From NCBI RefSeq assembly GCF_017255295.1, contig NZ_JAFKDE010000006.1, positions 124,001-188,000 of the forward strand: 64,000 bases of DNA. Direction: 5' to 3'. This stretch comes from Nitratireductor aquimarinus (GTDB lineage Bacteria > Pseudomonadota > Alphaproteobacteria > Rhizobiales > Rhizobiaceae). Positions 8,910-17,218 of the stretch are shown here, piece by piece. The notes beneath the pieces were generated by a model. The model saw only the letters and a list, made by a program, of their open reading frames with translations. It searched no databases and was not told the DNA's origin. Made by a program: the position numbers and the translations under genes. How positions within the stretch are numbered: position 1 is the stretch's first letter; each line of letters opens with the position of its first letter.

Positions 8910-9854
8910 TCAGCCTTCGGGCGACAGCGCCAGAATGACCAGGCCGAGAATGGTCACCACGGCGCCAACCATCACCGAAAGGCTCGCCCAGCCATGGCCG
9001 AGCAGACCTTCGAACACGATGATCAGCGTCGGTGTGAGGTAGTTATAGGCGAGCACCTTGGAGGCGGGCAGCCGCAGGGCGGCAAACTGGAGCAGGAAGA
9101 ACGTGCCGGCCGTGGTGAAGATCGCCAGATAGAAGATCGCCAGCCAGGTGATCGACGGCAGGGCGAACCAGTCGGTCGCGGCGATCTCGCCCACGCCGTA
9201 AAGCGCAATCAGCACGCCTGTGGCCAGCAGCGTCCAGAAGGTGAAGGCGAAGACCGGCTCGCCGCGATTGTAGAGCCGGACGAGCGAGGCATAGGCCGCA
9301 TGCCCGATGACTCCGACAAAGAAAATCAGCTCCCCCTCGCCCATGTCGAAGCGGCGCATGGCTTCGAAATTGCCGTCGAAAATGACCCAGACCGAGCCGA
9401 GACCGGCCAGAACGAGACTCGGGATAACGAGCCCGCGCGGCACCTGCCGCAGGAAGAGATAACCGAAAAAGGCGCTGAGCAGCGGCATCAGCGTGAAGAC
9501 CGCGCCGGTCGAGACCGGGCTGGTCATGCCGAGCGCCACGAACATGGTGACGAAATAGAACGCCATCAGGCCGCCCAGAACCAGAAAGCGCCACGGGGCT
9601 TTCGGGAAGGGAAGCGGCTGGCGCAGCACAAAGCGCACCACCAGCCCCATGAAGACAATGCCGATCAGGAAACGGGCGGCATTGAGCGCGACCGGGCCGA
9701 TATGCTGCGCGGCCATCGACCCCAGAGAGAAGGAGCCGGCGACCAGTGTTGCAAAGGCCAGCATGGCCAAATGGCCAAGCCGCTTTTGCACCCCCGTCGC
9801 GCTGGTGCGATACGCCTCGCGCCGCGCGGCCTTCGTCTCTACCGTGTCAGTCAA
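8910..9854 (-). CDS. DMT superfamily (EamA-type) transporter
   Basis: A 314-residue, highly hydrophobic protein with about ten membrane segments in two EamA repeats; segments such as 'LGHLAMLAFATLVAGSFSLGS' and 'VLAYNYLTPTLIIVFEGLLG' are visible. Drug/metabolite transporters of this type export amino acids, metabolites or drugs across the inner membrane. Nothing in the sequence or context fixes a substrate. It stands alone between a convergent paaX and the Rrf2-AhpD pair. Confidence 0.88.
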   Translation of the reverse strand: MTDTVETKAARREAYRTSATGVQKRLGHLAMLAFATLVAGSFSLGSMAAQHIGPVALNAARFLIGIVFMGLVVRFVLRQPLPFPKAPWRFLVLGGLMAFYFVTMFVALGMTSPVSTGAVFTLMPLLSAFFGYLFLRQVPRGLVIPSLVLAGLGSVWVIFDGNFEAMRRFDMGEGELIFFVGVIGHAAYASLVRLYNRGEPVFAFTFWTLLATGVLIALYGVGEIAATDWFALPSITWLAIFYLAIFTTAGTFFLLQFAALRLPASKVLAYNYLTPTLIIVFEGLLGHGWASLSVMVGAVVTILGLVILALSPEG

Positions 9855-9890
9855 TGCATCCCCCGAAGAACGCCATTCAGCCTAAAGGAA

Positions 9891-9922
9891 CAGCCCGGAA
9901 ATCCAAACCGGATTTCGGGCTG
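9891..9922 (-). terminator. Hairpin downstream of the AhpD-like gene
   Basis: Inverted repeat CAGCCCG(g)AAATCC with GGATTTCGGGCTG, 13 pairs with one bulge, placed 35 nt after the stop of the minus-strand gene at 9957. The following bases on the minus strand are only moderately U-rich (TTCCTTT). Confidence 0.6.
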
Positions 9923-9956
9923 CTCGGCAGAAAGGCGTGTTCTGGCTTAAAAGGGA

Positions 9957-10424
9957 TCAGGCGGCAGCCGACGCATCATCGGCGATCACCGGATGGACCG
10001 AGCGGAACGGGATCGCGATGCGGTTCCACACATTGATGAGACCGACGAGCACGGTAAGCTGCACCAGCTCCTGCTCGGAGAAATGCTCCAGCATCTCATT
10101 GTAGAGCGCATCCTCGACCGGGCCGTCGGAGATGTGCGTCAGACGCTCGGTCCAGGCAAGGGCTGCGCGCTCACGCCCGGTATAGAGCGGGGATTCACGC
10201 CATGCCGAGACGAGATGCACACGCTGCTCGCTCTCGCCATCGCGCCGCGCCTCGCGGGTGTGCATGTCGACACAATAGGAGCAGCCATTGATCTGCGAGG
10301 CGCGCAGGTTCACCAGATGGATCAGCCCTTGATCGAGGCCGCTTTCGTTCACCGCCTTCTTGAGATTGAAGATCGCGCCAAGCAGTTTCGGCTCGGTCTT
10401 CACATAGTTCAGGCGTTCTTGCAT
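9957..10424 (-). CDS. Carboxymuconolactone decarboxylase / AhpD-like protein
   Basis: A 155-residue AhpD-fold protein. The core motif 'ASQINGCSYCVDMHTREAR' holds the CxxC pair and the downstream histidine that make these proteins thiol-dependent peroxidase-like enzymes, so it is more likely an alkylhydroperoxidase-type protein than a pathway decarboxylase. The second of two close ATGs (10424) is preferred because AAAGGA lies six bases before it. It follows the Rrf2 gene by 30 bp, in an operon under the Rrf2 promoter. Confidence 0.88.
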   Translation of the reverse strand: MQERLNYVKTEPKLLGAIFNLKKAVNESGLDQGLIHLVNLRASQINGCSYCVDMHTREARRDGESEQRVHLVSAWRESPLYTGRERAALAWTERLTHISDGPVEDALYNEMLEHFSEQELVQLTVLVGLINVWNRIAIPFRSVHPVIADDASAAA

Positions 10425-10454
10425 GATCATTCCTTTCCATTTCAGAAGATGGCG

Positions 10455-10952
10455 TCAGCCCTGCGGACGCTGGTTTCGCGCAACGAAGGCGCAGCTGAAG
10501 GCGAGCGCGCGCGGATCGGCCTCCCCCAGATAGTCGGAGATCACGTCACTCAGCCGCGTCTTGCGCAGCTCGGCGCGATAGGCCTGCTCGGCGCGCAGCA
10601 TGGCGGCGTTGATGTTGCAGGGCGCGGCATAGACCTCGGGTTCCAGCGCACCCGGCCCGCGCTGGCGGATCTCCGCACAGCGAAAGGCCGGCTGCGGCCC
10701 CTCGATGGCAAGCACCACGTCCAGCAGGGTGATCGCATCCGCCGACCGCGCCAGGCGATAGCCGCCATGGGGCCCGGAAACCGATTCGAGAATGCGGGCG
10801 GCCGTCAGCGTTTTCAAATGCTTGAGCAGATAACTTGGCGAGAGGCCGTGATATTCGGCAAGCGCGCCGGCCGGCATGGTGCGCCCCTCTTCCAGCTGCG
10901 CAAGAAGCGTGGCGCAATGGATCGCCGCCTCAACGCCTTCACTCAGTTTCAT
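10455..10952 (-). CDS. Rrf2 family transcriptional regulator
   Basis: The 165-residue protein starts with the Rrf2 winged helix 'MKLSEGVEAAIHCATLLA', followed by 'LAEYHGLSPSYLLKHLKTLTAARILESVSGPHGGYRLA'. The C-terminal part keeps cysteines in 'AFRCAEIRQRG' and 'APCNINAAM', but not the full three-cysteine cluster of IscR or NsrR, so its sensing chemistry is open. GGGAG precedes the ATG. It is almost certainly autoregulated: two 15-bp palindromes overlap its -35/-10 promoter. The AhpD-like gene is its partner. Confidence 0.92.
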   Translation of the reverse strand: MKLSEGVEAAIHCATLLAQLEEGRTMPAGALAEYHGLSPSYLLKHLKTLTAARILESVSGPHGGYRLARSADAITLLDVVLAIEGPQPAFRCAEIRQRGPGALEPEVYAAPCNINAAMLRAEQAYRAELRKTRLSDVISDYLGEADPRALAFSCAFVARNQRPQG

Positions 10953-10961
10953 GTCGATCTC

Positions 10962-11008
10962 CCTATTGCGGATAAAATATATCCTGGATAATAATTATCC
11001 GCAATAGG
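10962..11008 (-). promoter_or_regulatory. Rrf2-type double operator and sigma-70 promoter
   Basis: Two adjacent dyads, GGATAAAATATATCC (10970-10984) and the perfect GGATAATAATTATCC (10986-11000), sit in phase 16 bp apart inside a larger perfect 14-bp inverted repeat (CCTATTGCGGATAA 10962-10975, with its complement at 10995-11008). On the minus strand the same bases give a -35 TTGCGG (11004-10999), a 17-bp spacer and a -10 TATATT (10981-10976). A bound repressor would cover the whole promoter of the Rrf2-AhpD operon. Confidence 0.8.
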
Positions 11009-11047
11009 AGTAGACGTTGCTTCTGCCATTTCCTGACAGACGCTCAA

Positions 11048-11075
11048 AGAAAAACGGCGGCGGATAACCGCCGCC
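11048..11075 (-). terminator. Rho-independent terminator of preT-preA
   Basis: Stem GGCGGCGG (11056-11063) with CCGCCGCC (11068-11075) and an ATAA loop, flanked by an A run at 11048-11054 that is a U tract on the minus strand. It lies just beyond the preA stop. Confidence 0.8.
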
Positions 11076-11082
11076 GCCAGAC

Positions 11083-12393
11083 CTATTCCGCAGCCACTTT
11101 GGAAGGGTTGTTCGGATGCGTCGTCCAGTTGGCGTAGACCGGCTCGACCTTCTCGCCCGTGCGCTTGTCGAGCGCCCCGGCGGCCAGCGGCACCATGTCG
11201 ATGCAGCCCTCCACCGGACAGACATTGACGCACAGATTGCAGCCGACGCACTCCTCTTCGATCACCTCGAAATGACGCTTGCCGTCGACCATGGCCGTGA
11301 TTGCCTGATGAGACGTGTCCTCGCAGGCGATGTGGCAGCGACCGCACTTGATGCACTGGTCCTGATCAATGCGCGCCTTGGTGACATAGTTGAGGTTCAG
11401 ATACTGCCAGTCGGTGACATTGGGCGCCGCGCGGCCGATCACGTCATCGAGCGTGGCGTGCCCCTTGGCGTCCATCCAGTTTTCAAGCCCCTCGATCATC
11501 TCCTCGACGATCTTGAAACCGTAGGTCATGGCGGCGGTGCAGACCTGAACCGTACCGGACCCCAGCGCCAGAAACTCGGCGGCATCGCGCCATGTGGTGA
11601 TGCCGCCAATGCCGGAGATGGGCAGGCCTGCGGTCTGCGGATCGCGGGCGATCTCGGCCACCATGTTGAGCGCGATGGGCTTTACCGCCGGGCCGCAATA
11701 GCCGCCATGGGAGCCCTTGCCGTCGATGGTGGGTTCGGGCGCGAAATTGTCGAGATTGACCGAGGTGATGGAATTGATCGTGTTGATGAGCGACACCGCA
11801 TCCGTGCCGCCGGCATGGGCCGCGCGGGCGGGCTGGCGCACATCGGTGATGTTGGGCGTGAGCTTGGTGATGACGGGCATGCGCGTGTTCTGCTTGCACC
11901 AGCGCACCACCATCTCGACATATTCGGGCACCTGGCCAACGGCTGCGCCCATTCCGCGCTCGCTCATACCGTGCGGACAGCCGAAATTGAGCTCGATACC
12001 ATCGGCTTCCGTCTCTTCCACCAGCGGAAGGATGGCTTTCCACGCCTGCTCCTCACACGGCACCATGAGCGAAACGATGAGCGCCCGGTCCGGCCAGTTC
12101 TTCTTCACCTGCTTGATTTCGCGCAGGTTCAGATAAAGGTCGCGGTCGGTGATGAGCTCGATGTTGTTGAGGCCGAGAAGCCGGCGGTCCGCGCCCCAGA
12201 TCGCGCCGTAGCGGGGTCCGTTGACATTGACGACCGGAGGCCCCTCCTCGCCCAGTGTCTTCCAGACGACGCCACCCCAGCCCGCCTTGAAGGCGCGCTC
12301 GACATTGTAGGCCTTGTCTGTGGGTGGTGCGGAAGCAAGCCAGAAGGGATTGGGAGACTTGATGCCGACGAAATTGCTGCGAATGTCTGCCAT
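11083..12393 (-). CDS. preA: NAD-dependent dihydropyrimidine dehydrogenase subunit PreA
   Basis: The 436-residue subunit has an N-terminal FMN-binding TIM barrel of the dihydroorotate dehydrogenase type ('NPFWLASAPPTDK', 'ELNFGCPHGMSERGMGAAVGQ', 'SGIGGITTWRDAAEFL'). Two [4Fe-4S] motifs follow near the C-terminus ('CIKCGRCHIACEDTSH' and 'CVGCNLCVNVCP'). With PreT it reduces uracil and thymine to dihydropyrimidines. The MADIRSNF start at 12393 fits the family; longer upstream reading has no homologous character. The gap to preT is 14 bp. The later pathway enzymes (dihydropyrimidinase, beta-ureidopropionase) are not in the window. Confidence 0.95.
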   Translation of the reverse strand: MADIRSNFVGIKSPNPFWLASAPPTDKAYNVERAFKAGWGGVVWKTLGEEGPPVVNVNGPRYGAIWGADRRLLGLNNIELITDRDLYLNLREIKQVKKNWPDRALIVSLMVPCEEQAWKAILPLVEETEADGIELNFGCPHGMSERGMGAAVGQVPEYVEMVVRWCKQNTRMPVITKLTPNITDVRQPARAAHAGGTDAVSLINTINSITSVNLDNFAPEPTIDGKGSHGGYCGPAVKPIALNMVAEIARDPQTAGLPISGIGGITTWRDAAEFLALGSGTVQVCTAAMTYGFKIVEEMIEGLENWMDAKGHATLDDVIGRAAPNVTDWQYLNLNYVTKARIDQDQCIKCGRCHIACEDTSHQAITAMVDGKRHFEVIEEECVGCNLCVNVCPVEGCIDMVPLAAGALDKRTGEKVEPVYANWTTHPNNPSKVAAE

Positions 12394-12407
12394 GGGTTTT
12401 CCGCTCC

Positions 12408-13760
12408 TCAGCCGGCCAATGCGCGATGAATGCTCTCGGCTGCGTCGCGCCCCTGCGCGACCGCCGATACGGTGAGATCGTCGCCGCCGGCGATGCAATC
12501 GCCACCGGCCCAGACGTTCGGCATGGAGGTGCGCCCTTCCGCATCGGTCTTGATGCGACGCCCTTCAAGCTCAACCGACGCGGTGCTGCCGTTCAGAACG
12601 CCTGCCTCGAAGGACTGGCCAATGGCCTTGAAGACCTGATCGGCGCGCAGCGTCAGCGTTTCGCCGGTGCCTGAAAGCCTGCCGTCCTTCAGCGCCGTGT
12701 ATTCAAGCTCGATGCCGCTCACCCGGCCATTGTCGGCGATGATTCGCGTTGGTTGGAGCCAGTGCCTTATGGTGACGCCTTTGGACGCCGCCAGATCCTG
12801 CTCGAACGCCGAAGCGTTCATGTGTTCCTGGCCGCGCCGGTAGCAGATCGTGACCTCCTCCGCGCCCAGAAGCCGCGCCTGTACGGCTGCGTCGATGGCC
12901 GTCATGCCGCCGCCGATGACGACGACACGCCGACCGACCGGCAGGCTGGCGAGATCCCTCGCCTGACGCAGATGGGCAATGTAGTCGACCGCGCTCTCGA
13001 CGCCGTCAGCCGCTTCGCCTTCCGCACCGAGCGCATTGACGCCGGCAAGCCCCATGCCAAGAAAGACGGCGTCGTGATCACGCGTTAAATCGCCAAGCGA
13101 AAAATCACGCCCCAGCGCCTTTCCTTCCTCAAGACGGATGCCGCCAATGGCCATAAGGTAATCGACCTCGGCCTGGGCGAAGCCATTGGGCGTCTTGTAG
13201 GCGGCAATGCCGAACTCGTTGAGCCCGCCGGGCTTGGGCCGCGCCTCAAGGATCGTCACGTCATGACCATGCATGGCCAGACGGTGCGCACAGGCAAGGC
13301 CTGCGGGCCCTGCCCCGACAATGGCAACGCTCTTGCCGGTTGGCGCAGCGCGTTCATAGAACTGCGCGTCAGCCTCCATGGCCGCGTCCGTGGCATAGCG
13401 CTGGAGCCTGCCGATCTGGACCGGCTTGCCCTCTGCCTCCTCACGCACGCAGGCCTCCTCGCAGAGGGTCTCCGTGGGACAGACGCGGGCGCACATGCCG
13501 CCCAGAATGTTCTGGTCGAAGATCGTTCTGGCCGAACCCAACGGATTGTCCGTCGCGATCTGCCGGATGAACATGGGTATGTCGATCGATGTCGGACACG
13601 CCGTGGTGCACGGCGCATCGAAGCAGAAGTAGCACCTGTCCGCCTCGACGGCCGCCTCATGGCGGTCGAGCGGTGGATGCAGGTCGGCGAAGTTCTTTTC
13701 GTATTCCTCACCGGAAAGGCGGCCGGCGGCGATGCCGTCCGCGTAGAGACCATCAGCCAT
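12408..13760 (-). CDS. preT: NAD-dependent dihydropyrimidine dehydrogenase subunit PreT
   Basis: A 450-residue flavoprotein of the glutamate-synthase small-chain type. It has N-terminal cysteine motifs for iron-sulphur clusters ('CYFCFDAPCTTACPTSIDI', 'CARVCPTETLCEEACV'), an FAD Rossmann loop 'VAIVGAGPAGLACAHRLA', and an NAD loop 'VVVIGGGMTAIDAAVQA'. It passes electrons between NAD(H) and the PreA barrel. The start at 13760 follows GGGGAATACGG and matches the family N-terminus MADGLYADG. It is the first gene of the preT-preA operon. Confidence 0.95.
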   Translation of the reverse strand: MADGLYADGIAAGRLSGEEYEKNFADLHPPLDRHEAAVEADRCYFCFDAPCTTACPTSIDIPMFIRQIATDNPLGSARTIFDQNILGGMCARVCPTETLCEEACVREEAEGKPVQIGRLQRYATDAAMEADAQFYERAAPTGKSVAIVGAGPAGLACAHRLAMHGHDVTILEARPKPGGLNEFGIAAYKTPNGFAQAEVDYLMAIGGIRLEEGKALGRDFSLGDLTRDHDAVFLGMGLAGVNALGAEGEAADGVESAVDYIAHLRQARDLASLPVGRRVVVIGGGMTAIDAAVQARLLGAEEVTICYRRGQEHMNASAFEQDLAASKGVTIRHWLQPTRIIADNGRVSGIELEYTALKDGRLSGTGETLTLRADQVFKAIGQSFEAGVLNGSTASVELEGRRIKTDAEGRTSMPNVWAGGDCIAGGDDLTVSAVAQGRDAAESIHRALAG

Positions 13761-13819
13761 TCCGTATTCCCCTTTTATTATTGGGGAAAGGCTAGCGCAG
13801 TTTCTTTTTTTTATCAATC

Positions 13820-13835
13820 GGTCAAATTTTCGACC
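13820..13835. promoter_or_regulatory. Possible operator upstream of preT
   Basis: Near-palindrome GGTCAAATTTTCGACC about 60 bp upstream of preT, next to a T-rich stretch. GntR-type regulators of catabolic operons use GGTC...GACC dyads. No regulator gene is adjacent, so the assignment is tentative. Confidence 0.35.
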
Positions 13836-13901
13836 CCGCCGCATCCTCTTGAATTAAAACATGAATTTACAATTCATATTTACAAGCCGCGGATATCAAA
13901 C

Positions 13902-13931
13902 AAAAAACGCCGCCCGGCAAGGGCGGCGTTT
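13902..13931 (-). terminator. Terminator of the SH3/crystallin-like gene
   Basis: Perfect 11-bp stem AAACGCCGCCC (13905-13915) and GGGCGGCGTTT (13921-13931), loop GGCAA, with an A run at 13902-13907 that reads as a U tract on the minus strand. It lies 28 nt after the stop at 13960. Confidence 0.85.
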
Positions 13932-13959
13932 GCGATGCGGACGGCCCTGCAATGGGCGA

Positions 13960-14922
13960 TCAGAAGACCTCGATGGAACTGATGTCGTCGTTGTAAATGT
14001 CGCGCAGTCGGCGGGTGTCGCGACGGATGGTTTCACACCAGCCGCCGAAATTGCGCCGCTCGCAGACACGCGCCTCGGCACCGCCCTCAAGCGTCACCGA
14101 GGAGATGCGGTTGTTCCATTCGCGCGGCAGGCGCGCCGTGCCATCACCGGCATCGAAACAGATGCTCGCGCCCCGGAAATCGACACGCTCGTAAAAACAG
14201 GCGCGACGGACCCGGTCATAGCTGCCCTCGTCGCCCGGCCGGCGGCGATAAACCCGGAAGGACGAAACCGTGTCGCCCCGGCGCAGAGAAGGCACATCAC
14301 GGGTGAGGAGATCGCAGCGACCGGCATAGTCGATCCTTGAGCAGATCTCGACGGAGGTGCGCTCGCCAACGCGGATCGAGGCCACGCGGCCATCCCAGTT
14401 GCGATCCATCACGCGCGCATCGTCGCCAATGCCGGCGCAGAGACGGCGGCCCTGAAAGTTCGGACGGTCGTAAAAGCACACATTGCGCGGGGTCGGGCGG
14501 CGATCACCGTCGAAACGGTCGTCATTGTCGAAAGCGGTGTCGTCACGGCGGCGATCATCCAGCTCGCGCATGACGAAATCAAACAATTTGAGCCCGAGCG
14601 TCGATCCGATATCGGAGATCGGGCGATCCCTGTAAGCCGGCCTTGTGTCGCGCAGATAACGCGCGGAAACCCAGCCCGTGCGCCCCGCATAACCCACTTC
14701 GCACCATTCATAACGGTCGGTGCAGCGCAGCGTCACCACGCGCGCGCCATTCGGAATGGTCAGAACCACGCGATAGCGTGTGCCGGGGCCTTCGCGCATG
14801 TTGAGATCGGTCGTGACCACTGCCTGAACATTCTGCTGCGCGCGCGCCGGAACCGACAGCGCGGCCGCCAGGCCAAGAGCGGCGAACGCCATGAGAAGGA
14901 AGCGGAAGAACCCCGAGGGCAT
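13960..14922 (-). CDS. Secreted protein with SH3b domain and beta/gamma-crystallin-like repeats
   Basis: A 320-residue exported protein. Residues 1-28 are a signal peptide ending 'LSVPARAQ'. Residues 30-92 are a bacterial SH3 domain ('TTDLNMREGPGTRYRVVLTIPNGARV...GWVSARYL'). The rest holds three to four crystallin-like units of the form 'vCFYDRPNFQGRRLC', 'ICSRIDYAGRCDLL', 'ACFYERVDFRGASIC', 'VCERRNFGGWCETI', each with paired cysteines. AGGAG precedes the ATG at 14922. SH3b domains often bind peptidoglycan, and crystallin-like repeats can bind calcium or act as protease inhibitors (I36-type). Function is unknown. Confidence 0.8.
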   Translation of the reverse strand: MPSGFFRFLLMAFAALGLAAALSVPARAQQNVQAVVTTDLNMREGPGTRYRVVLTIPNGARVVTLRCTDRYEWCEVGYAGRTGWVSARYLRDTRPAYRDRPISDIGSTLGLKLFDFVMRELDDRRRDDTAFDNDDRFDGDRRPTPRNVCFYDRPNFQGRRLCAGIGDDARVMDRNWDGRVASIRVGERTSVEICSRIDYAGRCDLLTRDVPSLRRGDTVSSFRVYRRRPGDEGSYDRVRRACFYERVDFRGASICFDAGDGTARLPREWNNRISSVTLEGGAEARVCERRNFGGWCETIRRDTRRLRDIYNDDISSIEVF

Positions 14923-15078
14923 GCGAATCTCCTGTTGCAATCCGGTTAGTCGGCGCAAAGTGATGGAAAATCAGCCGCATATCCAGAAGTCATTGAACAA
15001 AACGATGATGTTGACGACAGGCGCAGACAGGGCGCGCGGCGCAAACGCCACGGCCCGCCCTCCGGCCGGGCGCGCCGA

Positions 15079-17214
15079 TCAATCCGATGGCGCGTCGAAG
15101 CTGATGACCGGCTCCATGCCCGCAAGCGTTGCACCATCCAGCCAGCACAGGCTGAAATGGCCATTGCCCAGATCCTTCAGCGGCGGCACCTCGCGCTCAC
15201 ACTTTCCGCCCGGAACCTGATCCTTGTAGCGGCAGCGCGTCTGGAACGGGCAGCCCGAGGGCGGGTTCATGGCTGAGGGTATGTCCCCTTCCAGAACGAT
15301 GTGCTTCTTGCGCACCGAGGTATCGGCGATGGGGATCGCGGAAAGAAGCGCCTCCGTATAGGGGTGGTAGGGCGGCGCGAATATCTGGTCGGTCGTGCCC
15401 TGCTCGACAATGTGGCCGAGATACATGACCACCACCCGGTCGGCGAGATAGCGCACGACCGAGAGATCGTGGCTGATGAACAGCATGGTCGTCTTGTTCT
15501 TGCGCTGAATATCCATCAGCAGCTCGGTCACCGCCGCCTGCACCGAAACATCGAGCGCGGAGACCGGCTCGTCTGCCACAACAACCTTTGCATTTCCGGC
15601 AAAGGCCCGGGCGACGCCTATGCGCTGCTTCTGACCGCCCGAAAGCTGGCGTGGCATGCGCTCGGCGAAGGCGCGCGGCAGCTTGACCAGGTCGAGCAGC
15701 TCCAGCATGCGCTGCTTTCGGTCGGCCAGCGTCTTCCCGATGTTGAATTTTTCCAGCGTGCGGATGATCTGCGAGCCGACGGAATGGCTCGGATTGAGCG
15801 TGTCGAACGGGTTCTGGAACACCATCTGGATGCTGGCGACCGTGCCGGTGGAGCGGTCTTCGACCGGCGTCGCCTGGATCGGTTCATTGCCGAGCATCAC
15901 CGTGCCATCAGTCGCCGTCTCAAGCCCCAGAAGCACCTTGGCGAGCGTCGATTTTCCGCAGCCGGATTCGCCAACGATGGCCACCGTCTCGGACTCGCGC
16001 GCCTCGAAGCTGATCTGCTCGTTGGCCTTCACCGTCTTGGTGTCGCCACCGCCGAAAATGCTGTTTGCGGCAACGTGATAATACTTTTTGAGATTCTCGA
16101 TCCGCAGCATGGGAGCGCCGGGCTCAACAGGCTCCTGCTCCACAAGCGCCCCCTCCGGCAGCGCCTTCCAGTCGATATCGTCGAAACGCACGCAGCGCGA
16201 ACGGTGCTGCTCATGCCCCTCGATCGCGCGCATGGGAATATCGCCGGCATCGCACAGGCCCGCCTTGAAGTGCTGGCAGCGTGGGCCGAAATTACAGCCA
16301 TCGGGACGCTCATGCGGCAGCGGCAACTGGCCGGGGATGGCGATCAGCGGCCGGGCGTTCTTGTCTGCGCCGGGCAACGGGATCGAGCGGAACAGGCCCT
16401 GTGTATAGGGGTGCCTCATGCGGTCGAAGACATCCTCGACGCGGCCCGTTTCCACCGCCTCGCCGGAATACATGACGGTGACGCGGTCGCAGGTTTCCAG
16501 GATCAGGCCCAGATTGTGCGACACGAAGATCATCGACGTGCCGTATTTCTTGCCGAGCCCCTTCACCAGTTCCACGATGCCCGCCTCGACCGTGACATCG
16601 AGCGCGGTGGTTGGCTCATCCAGAAGAAGCAGTGCCGGCTTTGACAGAAGCGCCATGGCGATGACGATGCGCTGTTGCTGGCCGCCCGAAAGCTGGTGCG
16701 GGAACGAGCGCATGATGCGCTCCGGGTCCGGCAGGCGAACGGCCTCCACCATCTCCAGCGCGCGGTTCCAGGCTTCATCCTTCGACACACGGTCATGGAT
16801 GATTGGCACTTCCATGAGCTGTTTGCCGATCTTCATGGCCGGGTTCAGGCTCGCCATCGGCTCCTGATAGATCATGGCGATCTCGTTGCCGCGTATCTGG
16901 CGCAACTCCTCCTCGCTCATCCCGGCCATGTCCCGCCCCTTGAAGCGGATGCGGCCGCCGACGATCTGCCCCACATTGGAAAGATCGCGCATGATGCCGA
17001 GCGCCACGGTGGACTTGCCGCAGCCGGATTCGCCGACAATGCCCATGGCCTCGCCCGGCATGACCCTGCAGGAAAAATCCATCACCGCCGGTATCTCACC
17101 GGCCCGAGTGAAGAAGGAGATGGACAGTTTCTCGATCTCGAGGATCGGTTCGTCAGCATTCACGCTGCGCGTCGTGCTGATGGCTTCGTTCATGGCGTCG
17201 CTTTCAGTGTTCAT
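15079..17214 (-). CDS. Peptide/opine-type ABC transporter, fused double ATP-binding protein
   Basis: The 711-residue protein joins two ATPase domains, the equivalents of DppD and DppF, in one chain. The first (residues about 25-330) has Walker A 'GESGCGKSTVAL', signature 'LSGGQQQR' and Walker B 'LLLLDEPTTALD'. The second (about 375-690) has 'GESGCGKSTLAK', 'LSGGQKQR' and 'VVVADEPVSALD'. Both end in the oligopeptide-transporter C-terminal domain with a cysteine cluster ('CNFGPRCQHFKAGLC', 'CPFQTRCRYKDQVPGGKC'). It is the last gene of the operon: binding protein, two permeases, ATPase; four bases separate it from the permease. Confidence 0.94.
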   Translation of the reverse strand: MNTESDAMNEAISTTRSVNADEPILEIEKLSISFFTRAGEIPAVMDFSCRVMPGEAMGIVGESGCGKSTVALGIMRDLSNVGQIVGGRIRFKGRDMAGMSEEELRQIRGNEIAMIYQEPMASLNPAMKIGKQLMEVPIIHDRVSKDEAWNRALEMVEAVRLPDPERIMRSFPHQLSGGQQQRIVIAMALLSKPALLLLDEPTTALDVTVEAGIVELVKGLGKKYGTSMIFVSHNLGLILETCDRVTVMYSGEAVETGRVEDVFDRMRHPYTQGLFRSIPLPGADKNARPLIAIPGQLPLPHERPDGCNFGPRCQHFKAGLCDAGDIPMRAIEGHEQHRSRCVRFDDIDWKALPEGALVEQEPVEPGAPMLRIENLKKYYHVAANSIFGGGDTKTVKANEQISFEARESETVAIVGESGCGKSTLAKVLLGLETATDGTVMLGNEPIQATPVEDRSTGTVASIQMVFQNPFDTLNPSHSVGSQIIRTLEKFNIGKTLADRKQRMLELLDLVKLPRAFAERMPRQLSGGQKQRIGVARAFAGNAKVVVADEPVSALDVSVQAAVTELLMDIQRKNKTTMLFISHDLSVVRYLADRVVVMYLGHIVEQGTTDQIFAPPYHPYTEALLSAIPIADTSVRKKHIVLEGDIPSAMNPPSGCPFQTRCRYKDQVPGGKCEREVPPLKDLGNGHFSLCWLDGATLAGMEPVISFDAPSD

Positions 17215-17218
17215 CCAC

